Source of the DNA: Microbacterium sp. SORGH_AS_0969
GTDB lineage: Bacteria; Actinomycetota; Actinomycetes; Actinomycetales; Microbacteriaceae
Direction of reading: 5' to 3'
NCBI RefSeq assembly: GCF_030818255.1
Contig: NZ_JAUTAG010000001.1
Span: 744,001-808,000 of the forward strand
DNA: 64,000 bases
Below are positions 55,077 to 64,000 of the stretch, piece by piece; the stretch's first letter is position 1; every line of letters begins with the position of its first letter. A program made the position numbers and the translations under genes. The notes beneath the pieces were generated by a model, which had not been told where the DNA came from, did no database searches, and worked only from the letters and a program-made list of their open reading frames with translations.

Positions 55077-56213
55077 TCAGCGCGCGTCGACGTGGTCGCG
55101 CAGAACGGAACCGGCGGCGGCGACCGCGCCCGCGTCTCGCTGGTTCGCCGAGACCGCGACGACGAGATTCGTGCGGCCGAGGGCGCGCGCGTGGTCACGC
55201 ACGCCGTCGAGGTAGCGATCGAGAAGCCGGCCGTAGCCGCGGCCCGAGAGCACGAGCCGGTCGAGGTCGAGCACGTCGGCGAAAGCGACCACTCCCCGGC
55301 TGAAAGCGGCCACCGCCTCGTCGATCGCCCGAGCGGCGAGGGGGTCCGTGCCCGCGCGCGCGGCGATGCGATCGGCGGTCAGGGCGGTTCCCGCTTCGTC
55401 GACGTAGCTCTTCACGATCGCGTGGGGTGTCGCCACGACGCCGAGACACCCCCGCTGGCCGCAGCGACACGGGGGGCCGGCCGGATCGTTGGGAAGGTGC
55501 CGGATGTCGCCCGCGCGTCCGCGCGACCCGCGGACGAGACGCCCGTCGACGACGATCCCCGCACCGAGCTCCCCATCGAGATGGATGACAGCCAGGGCGC
55601 GCGAGTCGGCCGCCGCGCCCGTCCACACTTCGCCGGCGGCGGAGAGGAGCGCGGCGCTCTCGAGCCGGACGTCCAGGCCCGTCGCCGCCTCCAGCGCGGA
55701 CCGGAGGGGGAACCCCTCCAACGCGGCGAGAGAGGGCGTATCGAGGATCGCTCCCGCGTCGTCGTGCGGCCCGGGCACGGCGACGCACAGACCCTCGACG
55801 AGTCCATCACCCAGCGATGTCGCCGCGAGCAGCTCGGTGACGGCTGCGGCCACGGAGGCGACGATGTCGTTCGGGTCTGCGTCCGCCGCGCCGGCCACGC
55901 CGATGCGGCCGACGACGGCACCCCAGAGGTTGGCCACGACGACCTGCACCGATTCAGGACCGAGCTGCACCCCGAGGCCGTAGCGCGTCGTCGGGTTGAC
56001 GTCGAGCAGCTCGCGGCGCTTCCCCCCGGTGGACTCGCTGTGACCCACCGACATGACGAGCTTTTGGTCGATCAGGTGGCGCACGGCGTTCGTCATCGTC
56101 GCGGGGGTGAGGCCCGTCGCGGCGGCGAGCTCGATGCGGCTGATCGGACCACGCGTGCGGATGACGTCGAGCACCAGCGACGGCGTGGAGACGCCGGTCG
56201 TCTCTCCCGGCAT
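55077..56213 (-). CDS. ROK-family transcriptional regulator
   Basis: A 378-residue NagC/XylR-type repressor. The N-terminal winged helix is RGPISRIELAAATGLTPATM. The ROK ATPase-like sugar domain follows, with the zinc motif CRCGQRGCLG near residue 245 and GDIRHLPND. The sugar-site Glu of the family's kinase members is not conserved as a DG.N phosphotransfer loop, consistent with a regulator. The ATG at 56213 is preferred; a GTG at 56225 adds four residues. It is divergent from the beta-mannosidase, so mannosides are the likely signal. Confidence 0.88.
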   Translation of the reverse strand: MPGETTGVSTPSLVLDVIRTRGPISRIELAAATGLTPATMTNAVRHLIDQKLVMSVGHSESTGGKRRELLDVNPTTRYGLGVQLGPESVQVVVANLWGAVVGRIGVAGAADADPNDIVASVAAAVTELLAATSLGDGLVEGLCVAVPGPHDDAGAILDTPSLAALEGFPLRSALEAATGLDVRLESAALLSAAGEVWTGAAADSRALAVIHLDGELGAGIVVDGRLVRGSRGRAGDIRHLPNDPAGPPCRCGQRGCLGVVATPHAIVKSYVDEAGTALTADRIAARAGTDPLAARAIDEAVAAFSRGVVAFADVLDLDRLVLSGRGYGRLLDRYLDGVRDHARALGRTNLVVAVSANQRDAGAVAAAGSVLRDHVDAR

Positions 56214-56229
56214 ACTTTCTCTCACCCGC

Positions 56230-56250
56230 TTAATTTAGTAGGTTGAATAA
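56230..56250. promoter_or_regulatory. AT-rich imperfect dyad, putative ROK operator
   Basis: TTAATTTAGTAGGTTGAATAA has the TTA...TAA form of NagC/XylR operators and is the only AT-rich patch in the divergent gap. It overlaps where promoters of both the ROK gene and beta-mannosidase should lie. Assignment to the ROK protein is inference. Confidence 0.5.
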
Positions 56251-56335
56251 CACCCGTGACCGTTCTGATACTACCGTCCACCCGGATCCGCGTGGGCGTG
56301 ACGGCGGGCCTCTCCCGGAAGGAACACCGACGCTG

Positions 56336-58801
56336 ATGTACCACCCCCTCGACGAAGGCTGGAGCCTGACCCTCCTCCGCGGAGACCGCCCGGACGCCTA
56401 TGCGGCCCTCGACGACGGCATCCCGGCGACCGTTCCCGGGGTCGCGCACACCGACCTCCTCGCCGCCGGCCTGATGGCCGATCCCTTCCCGGGCGCGCAG
56501 GAGGCCGAACTCGCGTGGATCGGAGAATCGGACTGGCGTTACCGATCGACGTTCTCGTGGCACCCCACCCTCGATGACGCGCGCGTCGACCTCGTCGCGG
56601 ACGGACTCGACACCGTCGCGACCGTCCGCATCAACGACGTGGTCGTGCTCGAAACGGTGAATCAGCACCGCAGCTACCGTGCCGACCTCGCCGCGGTGCT
56701 GCGCGAGGGCGAGAACACCCTCGAGGTCGACTTCCGCTCTCCCGTGCGTTACGCCCGCGAGCGGGAAGCTGTCCTCGGCGAGCGCCCCCACTCGTACGCG
56801 CACCCGTTCAACACCATCCGCAAGAGCGCCTGCAACTTCGGCTGGGACTGGGGTCCCGACTTCGCCACCGCCGGCATCTGGCGCCCCCTGGGCCTGCAGG
56901 AATGGGCGCACGTGCGCATCGCGGCGGTGCGCCCGGTGGTCGATGTCGTCGACGGCATCCCGCATCTCACCGCGAATGTCGACCTCGAGTGGCAGGGCGA
57001 CGACGAGGAGCCGGTCACGGTCGAGATCGAGGTCGCGGGAGCCTCCGCGCGAGTCGAGGCGCGGCCCGGTCAGCCCGTCGTGATCGACCTCGATGTCCCG
57101 GATGCCGAGCCCTGGTGGCCGCGCGGCTACGGCGAGGCGAGGCTCTACGACCTCGCCGTGCGGGTGGGCGACGGTGTCGACGAGGCGACCCGGTGGTCTC
57201 GAGCGATCGGATTCCGCCGCGTCGAGGTCGACATCGCGCCCGACGAGCAGGGCAGCCCCTTCTCGGTGCGCATCAACGGCCGGGACGTCTACGTGCACGG
57301 GGCCAACTGGATTCCCGACGACGTCTTCGTCACCCGCATCACGCCCGAGAGCCTCGCGGCCTCGATCGCGGATGCCACGGACGCGGGCCTCAACCTGCTG
57401 CGCGTGTGGGGCGGCGGCCTCTATGAGAGCGACGACTTCTACGACATCTGCGACCGCGAGGGCGTCCTCGTCTGGCAGGACTTCCTGCTCGCGTGCGCCG
57501 CGTACTCCGAGGATGCCGAGCTGTGGGACGAGTTCGAGGCGGAGGCGCGCGAGGCCGTCACGCGTCTGACGAGCCACCCGAGCCTCGTGATCTGGAACGG
57601 TGGCAACGAGAACATCTGGGGCTACGTCGACTGGAAATGGCGCACTCGTTTGAACGGGCGCACGTGGGGCGAGGGCTACTATCGCGACCTCTTCCCCCGC
57701 ATCGTCGCCGAGCTCGCACCGACGACCTTCTACTCGGACGGGAGCCCCTTCTCGTTCAGCTCGTACGTCCACCCCAACGACGACGCCCACGGAACGATGC
57801 ACATCTGGGACGTCTGGAACACGCGCGACTACGACGGCTACCGCGCCTACCACCCCCGGTTCGTCTCGGAGTTCGGATTCCAGGGCCCACCCGCGTTCTC
57901 AACGCTCGAGAGCGTCGTGCGCGACGAGCCCCGCAGCCCCTTCGGACGCGAGATGCTCGCGCACCAGAAGGCGAACGAGGGCAACGACAAGCTCGAGCGG
58001 GGCCTGGGTGCGCACCTGCCGGCGCCCGACGACTACGCCGACTGGCACTGGACGATGCAGTTGAACCAGGCGCGGGCGGTCTCGTTCGGCATCGAGTGGT
58101 TCCGCTCACTGTTCCCCCTGAACCGCGGGTGGATCGTGTGGCAGCTCAACGACTGCTGGCCGGTCGTGTCGTGGGCCGCGGTCGACAGCCACCGTCACCG
58201 CAAGCCCCTCTGGTACGAGCTGCGACGCGTCTCCGCGCCGCGACTGCTGACGATCCAGCCCGCGCTCGACGGAGACGGCCTGCGCGTCACCCTTCACAAC
58301 GACAGCGACGAGGCGATCACCGGCCGTGTCGAGCTGCGCCGCGAGGACCTCGACGGCACCGTCCTGGCATCCCTCACTCTCGATCTCGAGGTGGCGGCGC
58401 GCTCGGCCTGGACAGCACCGATCGATGCGTCGCTGGCCGCAGCCGGCGACCCGTCGCGCGAAGTGCTCGTCGCCGAGTCGTCCTCGGGGGAGCGCGGTCT
58501 GCACTACTTCGTGGAGGACACCGCCCTCGCCCTCGTCGACGCGACGGCGGTGGACGCGCGCGCCGTCGCGGACGGCTACGAGGTCACGCTGACCGCGCAG
58601 ACTCTGGTGAAGGATGCCACGCTCCTCGTGGACCTCGTGGACCCCGCCGCTCGCGTGGATTCGGGCATGGTGACCCTGACCGCCGGAGAACGACACGTCT
58701 TCCGGGTGAGCGGCCCCGCGGGGATCGACCCCGCGGCCTTCACGCGAGCCGGTGTCCTGCGCTCCGCGAACGACCTGGTCGCCCGCGCGCTCGCGAGATA
58801 G
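56336..58801 (+). CDS. Glycoside hydrolase family 2 beta-mannosidase
   Basis: An 821-residue cytoplasmic GH2 enzyme (no signal peptide) that removes beta-mannose from oligosaccharides. It has a sugar-binding N-terminal domain (YHPLDEGWSLTLLRG), the family block HPFNTIRKSACNFGWDWGPD, the TIM barrel with NLLRVWGGGLYESDDFYDIC, the acid/base region IWNGGNENIWGY (Glu after Asn), and the nucleophile region FVSEFGFQGPP. The ATG at 56336 fits the family start; a frame from 56243 is also open. The ROK regulator is divergent and the LacI-like gene follows. Confidence 0.92.
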   Translation: MYHPLDEGWSLTLLRGDRPDAYAALDDGIPATVPGVAHTDLLAAGLMADPFPGAQEAELAWIGESDWRYRSTFSWHPTLDDARVDLVADGLDTVATVRINDVVVLETVNQHRSYRADLAAVLREGENTLEVDFRSPVRYAREREAVLGERPHSYAHPFNTIRKSACNFGWDWGPDFATAGIWRPLGLQEWAHVRIAAVRPVVDVVDGIPHLTANVDLEWQGDDEEPVTVEIEVAGASARVEARPGQPVVIDLDVPDAEPWWPRGYGEARLYDLAVRVGDGVDEATRWSRAIGFRRVEVDIAPDEQGSPFSVRINGRDVYVHGANWIPDDVFVTRITPESLAASIADATDAGLNLLRVWGGGLYESDDFYDICDREGVLVWQDFLLACAAYSEDAELWDEFEAEAREAVTRLTSHPSLVIWNGGNENIWGYVDWKWRTRLNGRTWGEGYYRDLFPRIVAELAPTTFYSDGSPFSFSSYVHPNDDAHGTMHIWDVWNTRDYDGYRAYHPRFVSEFGFQGPPAFSTLESVVRDEPRSPFGREMLAHQKANEGNDKLERGLGAHLPAPDDYADWHWTMQLNQARAVSFGIEWFRSLFPLNRGWIVWQLNDCWPVVSWAAVDSHRHRKPLWYELRRVSAPRLLTIQPALDGDGLRVTLHNDSDEAITGRVELRREDLDGTVLASLTLDLEVAARSAWTAPIDASLAAAGDPSREVLVAESSSGERGLHYFVEDTALALVDATAVDARAVADGYEVTLTAQTLVKDATLLVDLVDPAARVDSGMVTLTAGERHVFRVSGPAGIDPAAFTRAGVLRSANDLVARALAR

Positions 58802-58816
58802 GCGATACTGGCGACG

Positions 58817-59683
58817 ATGATGGTCGAGCCCGCACCCCCCTCCGCTCTGCGGCGCTCCGTCGGCCTGGTGCTCCGGCGCCCCGTGCGTCAGCTCGGCGTC
58901 GAAGCCTTCTACAGCGACTTCATGAGCGGGCTCGAGGAGGTGCTCACCGAGCACCGTCGCCCCTTCGTGCTGCAGGTCGTGCCCGACCTCGACGAAGAGC
59001 TCGACGCGTATCAACGCTGGGCGCAGTCGGGTCGGGTCGCGGGGGTGGTACTGGTCGACATCCTCGAGCAGCACGACCCCCGGCTCGAGCTCGCCGACCG
59101 TCTCGGATTCGCGAGCGTCGCCCTGGCCCACCCCAACGACGCTCCCGACCACGCGGTCGTGTGGGTCGACGACGAGGCGCCCATGCAGACCGCCGTGGAG
59201 TACCTGCGCGAACTCGGCCACACGCGCATCGGACGAGTCTCGGGCCCGGACGACCTCGCCCACACGATCCGCCGCACGCACGCCTTCGAGGCGGTGGCGG
59301 CGCGTCTGGGCCTCGACGCCCGCATCGAGGTCGGCGACTTCACCGCTGCCGGGGGCGTCGCCGCCGTCGATCGCCTGGTGGCGGGCGCGAACGCCCCGAC
59401 CGCGATCGTCTTCGACAACGACGTGATGGCCGCGTCCGCGGCATCCGCTCTCACCTCGCGCGGGGTCGACGTGCCGGGTGAGCTGTCGCTGCTCGCCTGG
59501 GACGATTCGGTGCTGTGCCGCTCGACGGTGCCGTCGCTCAGCGCGATGGCCCGTGACATCGCTCTCTTGGGAGAGCGCGCGGGGACGGCGATCCTGCAGG
59601 CGCTCGGGCACGACGCCCAGCCGGTGATGACCGCTCCGTCACCGGAACTGATCGTGCGCGACTCGACGGCTCGGGCGCGCTGA
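58817..59683 (+). CDS. LacI-type ligand-binding protein lacking the DNA-binding domain
   Basis: A 288-residue protein that begins where the periplasmic-binding-like domain of LacI regulators begins (LRRSVGLVLRRP) and runs through FYSDFMSGLEEVL, GVVLVDILEQHDPRL, ELGHTRIGRVSGP, FDNDVMAASAASAL and PSLSAMARDI to its normal end. The usual 50-60 residue HTH and hinge are absent and there is no room for them: the beta-mannosidase stop is 15 bases upstream. No signal peptide, so it is cytoplasmic. It may sense mannosides without binding DNA, or modulate another regulator. Confidence 0.85.
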   Translation: MMVEPAPPSALRRSVGLVLRRPVRQLGVEAFYSDFMSGLEEVLTEHRRPFVLQVVPDLDEELDAYQRWAQSGRVAGVVLVDILEQHDPRLELADRLGFASVALAHPNDAPDHAVVWVDDEAPMQTAVEYLRELGHTRIGRVSGPDDLAHTIRRTHAFEAVAARLGLDARIEVGDFTAAGGVAAVDRLVAGANAPTAIVFDNDVMAASAASALTSRGVDVPGELSLLAWDDSVLCRSTVPSLSAMARDIALLGERAGTAILQALGHDAQPVMTAPSPELIVRDSTARAR

Positions 59684-59825
59684 CCGGACACCCCTCGTCG
59701 TGGGACCAGTCCGTGAACCCCGGGGCAGACCCCGTCGTCGCGGGCATACGCCAGGACATCGGGGGCATACGCCAGGACAGAGAGCGAGAGGCGATGCCAG
59801 AAGAACCGAGGACTAGCCTCGAATC

Positions 59826-61578
59826 GTGACCGAACCCCTCTTGATCGTGGTGGCCGGTGTCGTCGTGGTGGCGCTGGTGACGGTGATCGCGCCGCGCTTC
59901 AACGTCGCCGGGCCGCTGGTGCTCATGGCGATCGGGCTCGGGGTGAGCCTGCTGCCGTTCTTCCCGCCGTTCGTCCTCGACCCGGAGGTCATCCTGGTCG
60001 GGGTCCTCCCGCCGCTGCTGTATTCGGCGGCGGTGCAGTTGCCGGCCATCGAGTTCCGCCGAGATTTCGTCCCGATCGCGGGGCTCTCGGTCCTCCTCGT
60101 CGTGCTGAGCTCGGTGGTGCTCGGACTCTTCTTCTGGGCGGTCATCCCCGATGTCGGTCTCGCCCTCGGCATCGCCCTCGGCGCGATCCTCAGTCCCACG
60201 GATGCCGTCGCCACCTCGATCGCGAAACGACTCGGGATCGCGCCACGCGTCGTCACCACCCTCGAGGGCGAGAGCCTGCTCAACGACGCCACCGCGCTGG
60301 TGCTGTTGCGCACCGCGGTGGCGGCTCTGGCATCCGGATTCGCCTTCGGCGACGCCGTCGGCAACTTTGCATGGGGTGTCTTCCTCGCCCTGCTGTTCGG
60401 CGCGGTCGTCGGGTGGGGCAACCTGCGCCTGCGCGAGCGGGTGACGAACTCGGCGGCCAACACCGCGCTCAGCTTCACCATTCCGTTCATCGCCTATCTG
60501 CCGACGGAGCACTTCGGCGGATCGGGACTGGTCGCGGCGGTCGTCGCGGGGATCGTGACCGGCCAGGGCGCCGCACGACGGTTCACGCCGGAACAACGAC
60601 TGAGCGACCGCGTCAACTGGCGCACGATCGAGCTGCTCCTCGAGGGCGGAGTGTTCCTCGTCTTCGGCCTCGAGCTGAAAGACATCGTCATCAGCAACCT
60701 GCGCGAGAACGAAGGTCTGTGGCACGGCGCGTGGCTGGCGCTGTCGGCCCTCGGGATCGCACTGGCGGTCCGCGCCGTGTACGTCACAGGTCTGATCTGG
60801 GTGCAGGGCCGACGCAGCCGCGACCTGGCACGCCACCGATGGCGGGTGGATGCCGCCCAGCAACGACTCGACCGCTTCGAAGACGCGTACCGCAACGACC
60901 CCGCGAGCCTCTCGGGTCGGGCCGACGACCCCGCTCGCGCGGCCCGGCGGATCGGCTGGATGCGCTCGCGCATCGCCCGCACGGTCGCCGACCTCGACTA
61001 CTACCGCGACACGCCCCTGGGCTGGCGACACGGCGTCGTGATCGTGTGGGCAGGGATGCGCGGCGTCGTCACGCTCGCCGCCGCGCAGACTCTCCCGCGC
61101 GACGGGGTGACCGACCGACCGCTGCTCATCTTCGTGGCGTTCCTCGTCGCGCTGCTGAGCCTCGTCCTGCAAGGCGTCACACTCCCCGCGGTCGTGCGGG
61201 CAGTAGGCCTGGGAGGCGAGGGCGGCGAAGGGCCGTCGCGCGAGGAGCAACGAGCGCTCGACGCGGAGCTTCGGGATGCCGCGGTCTCGGCGCTGCGCTC
61301 GGGCTCGCTCACCCGACGGAACGGTGAGAGCTTCCCCGCCGAGATCATCGACCGCGCCGGATCACGACTGACCGAACCGCCCGACGAGGAAGCGACCGCG
61401 CGCGTGCGGGACCTGCTGCAGTTGCGCCTCGCGTCGATCGAGGTGATGCGCGACCGCCTCAACGATCTCGCGAGCGACGGCCGCTACAGCACGGCCGCCC
61501 TGCGTCACGGCCCTCGCGGAGCTCGACGCCGACCAAATCAGCCTCGAGTTGCGCATCGACGACGAGGACGTTGACTGA
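59826..61578 (+). pseudogene. CPA1-family Na+/H+ antiporter with frameshifted C-terminal end
   Basis: The membrane part is complete: about 12 helices, with GVLPPLLYSAAVQLP, LSPTDAVATSIAKR and the ion-site EGESLLNDATALVL, ending near residue 450. A cytoplasmic tail follows. After STAALRH the continuing frame gives GPRGARRRP and stops at 61574, while the other frame gives LAELDADQISLELRIDDED and stops at 61578. One extra G near 61516 explains this. Only the last 25 residues are affected, so the protein may still work. GTG start. Confidence 0.82.
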
Positions 61579-61671
61579 CGGGGCTGGTGCGCAGGGGACG
61601 CAGTGTGCGCGGGACGCGGTGTGCGCTCTGCGCGGGACGCCGCGTGCGGCACAATGGGAGCGGAGGTTTCC

Positions 61672-62142
61672 ATGAGCGATCCGATCCCGACGACGACGTC
61701 ACCCGCGGATGCCGCCGGGACCGGCGCCGTGCCCATCGCGCACGCCGCGGCTGAGTGTCCGAAGTGCTTCACCGAGCTGCAGAGCGACCGCGACTGGTGG
61801 CGCGCCCGCCCGGCCGGGTCGCGCCTCGTGGGTTTGGTGGTCTCGCGACCCGGGATGCCCAGTGTCGTCCAGCAGCGCGATGACCTCACCCGTTTCGGCG
61901 TGCCGATCGAGGGCTTCCGGCACCCGGCCCCCGAAACGCTCGAGGGGTGGGCAGCGCGCCTGGACCGGTTCTTCAGCACGCTGACGCGCGGTGACGTGCT
62001 CGTCGTGACGAGCGCTCGCTCTCTCGGGGTGACGCGCGACGACGAGACGCGGGCGGTCGCCGAGCTCCGCCAACGGGGCGTGATGGTGAAGGTCCTCTCG
62101 CACGGGGAGCGTCACCTGCACGATGCGGTCGCACCCCTCTGA
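61672..62142 (+). CDS. Degenerate serine-recombinase-like protein
   Basis: A 156-residue protein. After a 30-residue Thr/Ala-rich lead, the order of strands follows the catalytic domain of resolvases: RLVGLVVSRPGMPSVVQQRD, LTRGDVLVVTSARSLGVTRD, then AVAELRQRGVMVKVLSHGER. The catalytic Ser-Arg pair of YARVS is not kept in its usual place and the 'RLxR' element reads SARSLG. There is no C-terminal DNA-binding domain. It therefore looks like a domesticated, inactive resolvase fold. The ATG at 61672 has GGAGGTTT upstream. Confidence 0.65.
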   Translation: MSDPIPTTTSPADAAGTGAVPIAHAAAECPKCFTELQSDRDWWRARPAGSRLVGLVVSRPGMPSVVQQRDDLTRFGVPIEGFRHPAPETLEGWAARLDRFFSTLTRGDVLVVTSARSLGVTRDDETRAVAELRQRGVMVKVLSHGERHLHDAVAPL

Positions 62143-62169
62143 CGTCCGTTCCGGGTTTCTGACGGCGGT

Positions 62170-64000
62170 TCAGGCCCCCACGTAGCGGGCGAGATGTTCG
62201 CCCGTGAGGGTGGAGCGGGCGGCGACGAGATCGGCGGGGGTGCCCTCGAAGACCACCCGTCCGCCGTCATGGCCGGCCCCGGGTCCGAGATCGATGATCC
62301 AGTCGGCGTGCGCCATGACCGCTTGGTGGTGCTCGATCACGACGACCGTGTTTCCGGCATCCACAAGTCGATCGAGCAGACCGAGCAGGTTGTCGACATC
62401 GGCGAGATGGAGCCCTGTGGTCGGCTCATCGAGAACGTAGACAGCCCCGGACTTCGCCATCGAGATGGCGAGCTTGAGTCGCTGCCGCTCGCCGCCCGAG
62501 AGGGTGTTCAGCGCCTGGCCGAGCGTGAGATACCCGAGCCCGACATCGACGAGTCGGCCGAGGACCGCGACCGCCGGCCCGGTGGTGAGGAACGCGGATG
62601 CCTCGGACACCGACATCGCCAGGACCTCGGCGATGTTCTTGCCGTGGAGTGTGTACTCGAGCACCTCGTCGGAGAAGCCGCTCCCACCGCACAGCTCGCA
62701 GTCCGTTTCGACGGTCGATTGGAAGCCGAGCTGCGTGACGATCACGCCGAGACCCTTGCAGGCGGCGCAGGCCCCTTCGGAGTTCGCGCTGAACAGGGCG
62801 GGCTTCACGCCGTTCGCCTTCGCGAAGGCGGCGCGGACCGCGTCGAGGATGCCCGTGTAGGTGGCGGGGCTGCTGCGGCGCGAGCCCTTGATGGGCGTCT
62901 GGTCGACGACCACCACGTCGTCGAAGGCGGGGAGTGCGCCGTGGATGAGGGACGACTTGCCGGATCCGGCGACCCCCGTGACGACGGTGAGCACCCCCAG
63001 GGGGACGTCGACGTCGATGTCGCGGAGGTTGTGCCGGGTCGCCCCGCGGATCGGGAGTGCGCCGGTGGCGGAACGCACCGCGCTCTTGAGCTCGGCCCGG
63101 TGGTCGAGGAAGCGACCCGTGAGGGTGCGAGAAGCGCGGAGGCCGGCGACATCACCCTCGTACTGCACGGTTCCGCCGTCGCGTCCCGCGCGAGGGCCGA
63201 GGTCGACGACGTGATCGGCGATGTCGATCACCTCGGGCTTGTGCTCCACGACGAGCACCGTGTTGCCCTTGTCACGCAGCTGCAGGAGGGTTTCGTTCAT
63301 CCGCTGGATGTCGTGCGGGTGAAGACCCGCCGTGGGCTCGTCGAAGACGTAGGTGATGTCGGTGAGGCTCGAGCCGAGGTGGCGGATCATCTTGGTGCGC
63401 TGCGCCTCACCGCCTGACAGGGTGCCGCTGGCACGGTCGAGCGAGAGGTATCCGAGCCCGATATGGACGAACGCGTCGAGCGTGTCGCGGAGCCCCTGCA
63501 CGAGCGGAGCCACCGAGGGATCGTCGACCGTGCGCACCCAGGCGGCAAGGTCGGTGATCTGCATGGCGGCGGCATTCGCGATGTTCACCCCGCCGATGCG
63601 CGACGACCGAGCGCCCTCATTGAGACGGGTTCCCCCGCACGCCGGACAGGCGATGAAGGTGACGGCGCGATCGACGAACGCACGGATGTGAGGCTGAAGG
63701 GCGTCACGGTCTTTCTGCAGCATGCTCTTGGTGACCTTGGGAACGAGCCCCTCGTAGGTCATGTTGGTGTTCGCGATGCGCACCTTCGTCTGCTCTTTGT
63801 AGAGCAGGTCGTGGCGTTCTTCGGCGGTGAACTCTGAGACGGGTTTGTCGCCGTCGAAGAAGCCCGACTCGCTGAAGACCCGGACCATCCAACCGTCGGC
63901 CGTGTAACCGGGCACGGTGATCGCTCCGCCGTTCAGCGACTTCGTTTCGTCGAGGAGCTGCGAGATGTCGATGTCGCTGACGTGACCGAGACCCTCGCAG
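62170..64000 (-). CDS. UvrA paralogue, ABC excinuclease-like ATPase, partial (cut by right edge)
   Basis: The visible 610 codons include the end of ABC 1 with signature TLSGGEAQRTKM and FDEPTAGLHPHDIQR, an insertion with a zinc-finger remnant (ACPACGGTRLNEGAR), ABC 2 Walker A GVAGSGKSSLIHGAL, a second finger (CAACKGLGV...CELCGGSG), then signature NTLSGGERQRLKLA. It is shorter and more compact than UvrA and lacks the UvrB-binding region as far as seen, matching the UvrA2/DrrC-type paralogues that protect against DNA-binding drugs. The start lies beyond the window. Confidence 0.85.
   Translation of the reverse strand, partial: CEGLGHVSDIDISQLLDETKSLNGGAITVPGYTADGWMVRVFSESGFFDGDKPVSEFTAEERHDLLYKEQTKVRIANTNMTYEGLVPKVTKSMLQKDRDALQPHIRAFVDRAVTFIACPACGGTRLNEGARSSRIGGVNIANAAAMQITDLAAWVRTVDDPSVAPLVQGLRDTLDAFVHIGLGYLSLDRASGTLSGGEAQRTKMIRHLGSSLTDITYVFDEPTAGLHPHDIQRMNETLLQLRDKGNTVLVVEHKPEVIDIADHVVDLGPRAGRDGGTVQYEGDVAGLRASRTLTGRFLDHRAELKSAVRSATGALPIRGATRHNLRDIDVDVPLGVLTVVTGVAGSGKSSLIHGALPAFDDVVVVDQTPIKGSRRSSPATYTGILDAVRAAFAKANGVKPALFSANSEGACAACKGLGVIVTQLGFQSTVETDCELCGGSGFSDEVLEYTLHGKNIAEVLAMSVSEASAFLTTGPAVAVLGRLVDVGLGYLTLGQALNTLSGGERQRLKLAISMAKSGAVYVLDEPTTGLHLADVDNLLGLLDRLVDAGNTVVVIEHHQAVMAHADWIIDLGPGAGHDGGRVVFEGTPADLVAARSTLTGEHLARYVGA

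Overview
The window looks like a chromosome segment of a high-GC actinobacterium of the family Microbacteriaceae, most likely Microbacterium or a close relative. The reasons are a G+C content of about 70 percent with G/C-rich third codon positions, the block order clpC / lysS / panC-like / DUF2520 / PH / PH / DUF3180 / folK-folB-folP-folE / ftsH / hpt / tilS / ppa, a heptamer GGATGCC (complement GGCATCC) scattered through genes and terminators, and four tRNA genes (Ser-CGA, Glu-UUC, Asp-GUC, Phe-GAA). No rRNA operon, CRISPR array, transposase or intact integrase was seen.

Layout. 0-0.6 kb: a DUF433-type protein cut by the left edge. 0.8-3.3 kb: a tight DUF2520-panC-panB pantothenate operon. 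3.3-8.7 kb: housekeeping and hypothetical genes (DUF1444-like, tRNA-Ser, ldh, DUF4304, radA, SseB-like). 9-15.8 kb: a catabolic locus (FadR/GntR regulator, SDR, aldehyde dehydrogenase, class I glutamine amidotransferase hydrolase, glutamine-synthetase-like ligase, divergent APC permease) that best fits gamma-glutamylation of ethanolamine or a related amine. 16-26.9 kb: N-acetyltransferase, clpC, a three-gene membrane/HTH module with a repeated ATCGATA operator, cardiolipin synthase, DUF4192, lysS. 27-35.6 kb: a translationally coupled folate block plus a second, divergent PanC/DUF2520 pair, then ftsH.

35.8-37.55 kb: a small island carrying one AlbA_2/ATPase gene. It is flanked by a 46-bp direct repeat that is the 3' end of hpt and splits the usual ftsH-hpt neighbourhood. 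37.5-41.7 kb: hpt, tilS, ppa, an M23 peptidase and three tRNAs. 42-44.7 kb: an accessory stretch with a lipoprotein, a decayed gene and a secreted protein with two almost identical internal repeats. 44.8-51 kb: DHA2-type exporter, CoA ligase, and three genes interrupted by small indels (chrA, a Gfo/Idh/MocA oxidoreductase, a polysaccharide deacetylase). 52-55 kb: DPM1/GtrA-type glycosyltransferase, glutaredoxin-like protein, kynureninase. 55-59.7 kb: a mannoside locus (ROK regulator, divergent beta-mannosidase, a LacI-type ligand domain without its HTH). 59.8-64 kb: Na+/H+ antiporter (frameshifted tail), a degenerate resolvase-like protein, and a UvrA paralogue cut by the right edge.

The points that stand out are the hpt-tail island, the PanC paralogue with altered pantoate-site residues, the likely ethanolamine route that uses an SDR where the putrescine route has an oxidase, palindromic elements placed between converging genes, and the HTH-less LacI protein.
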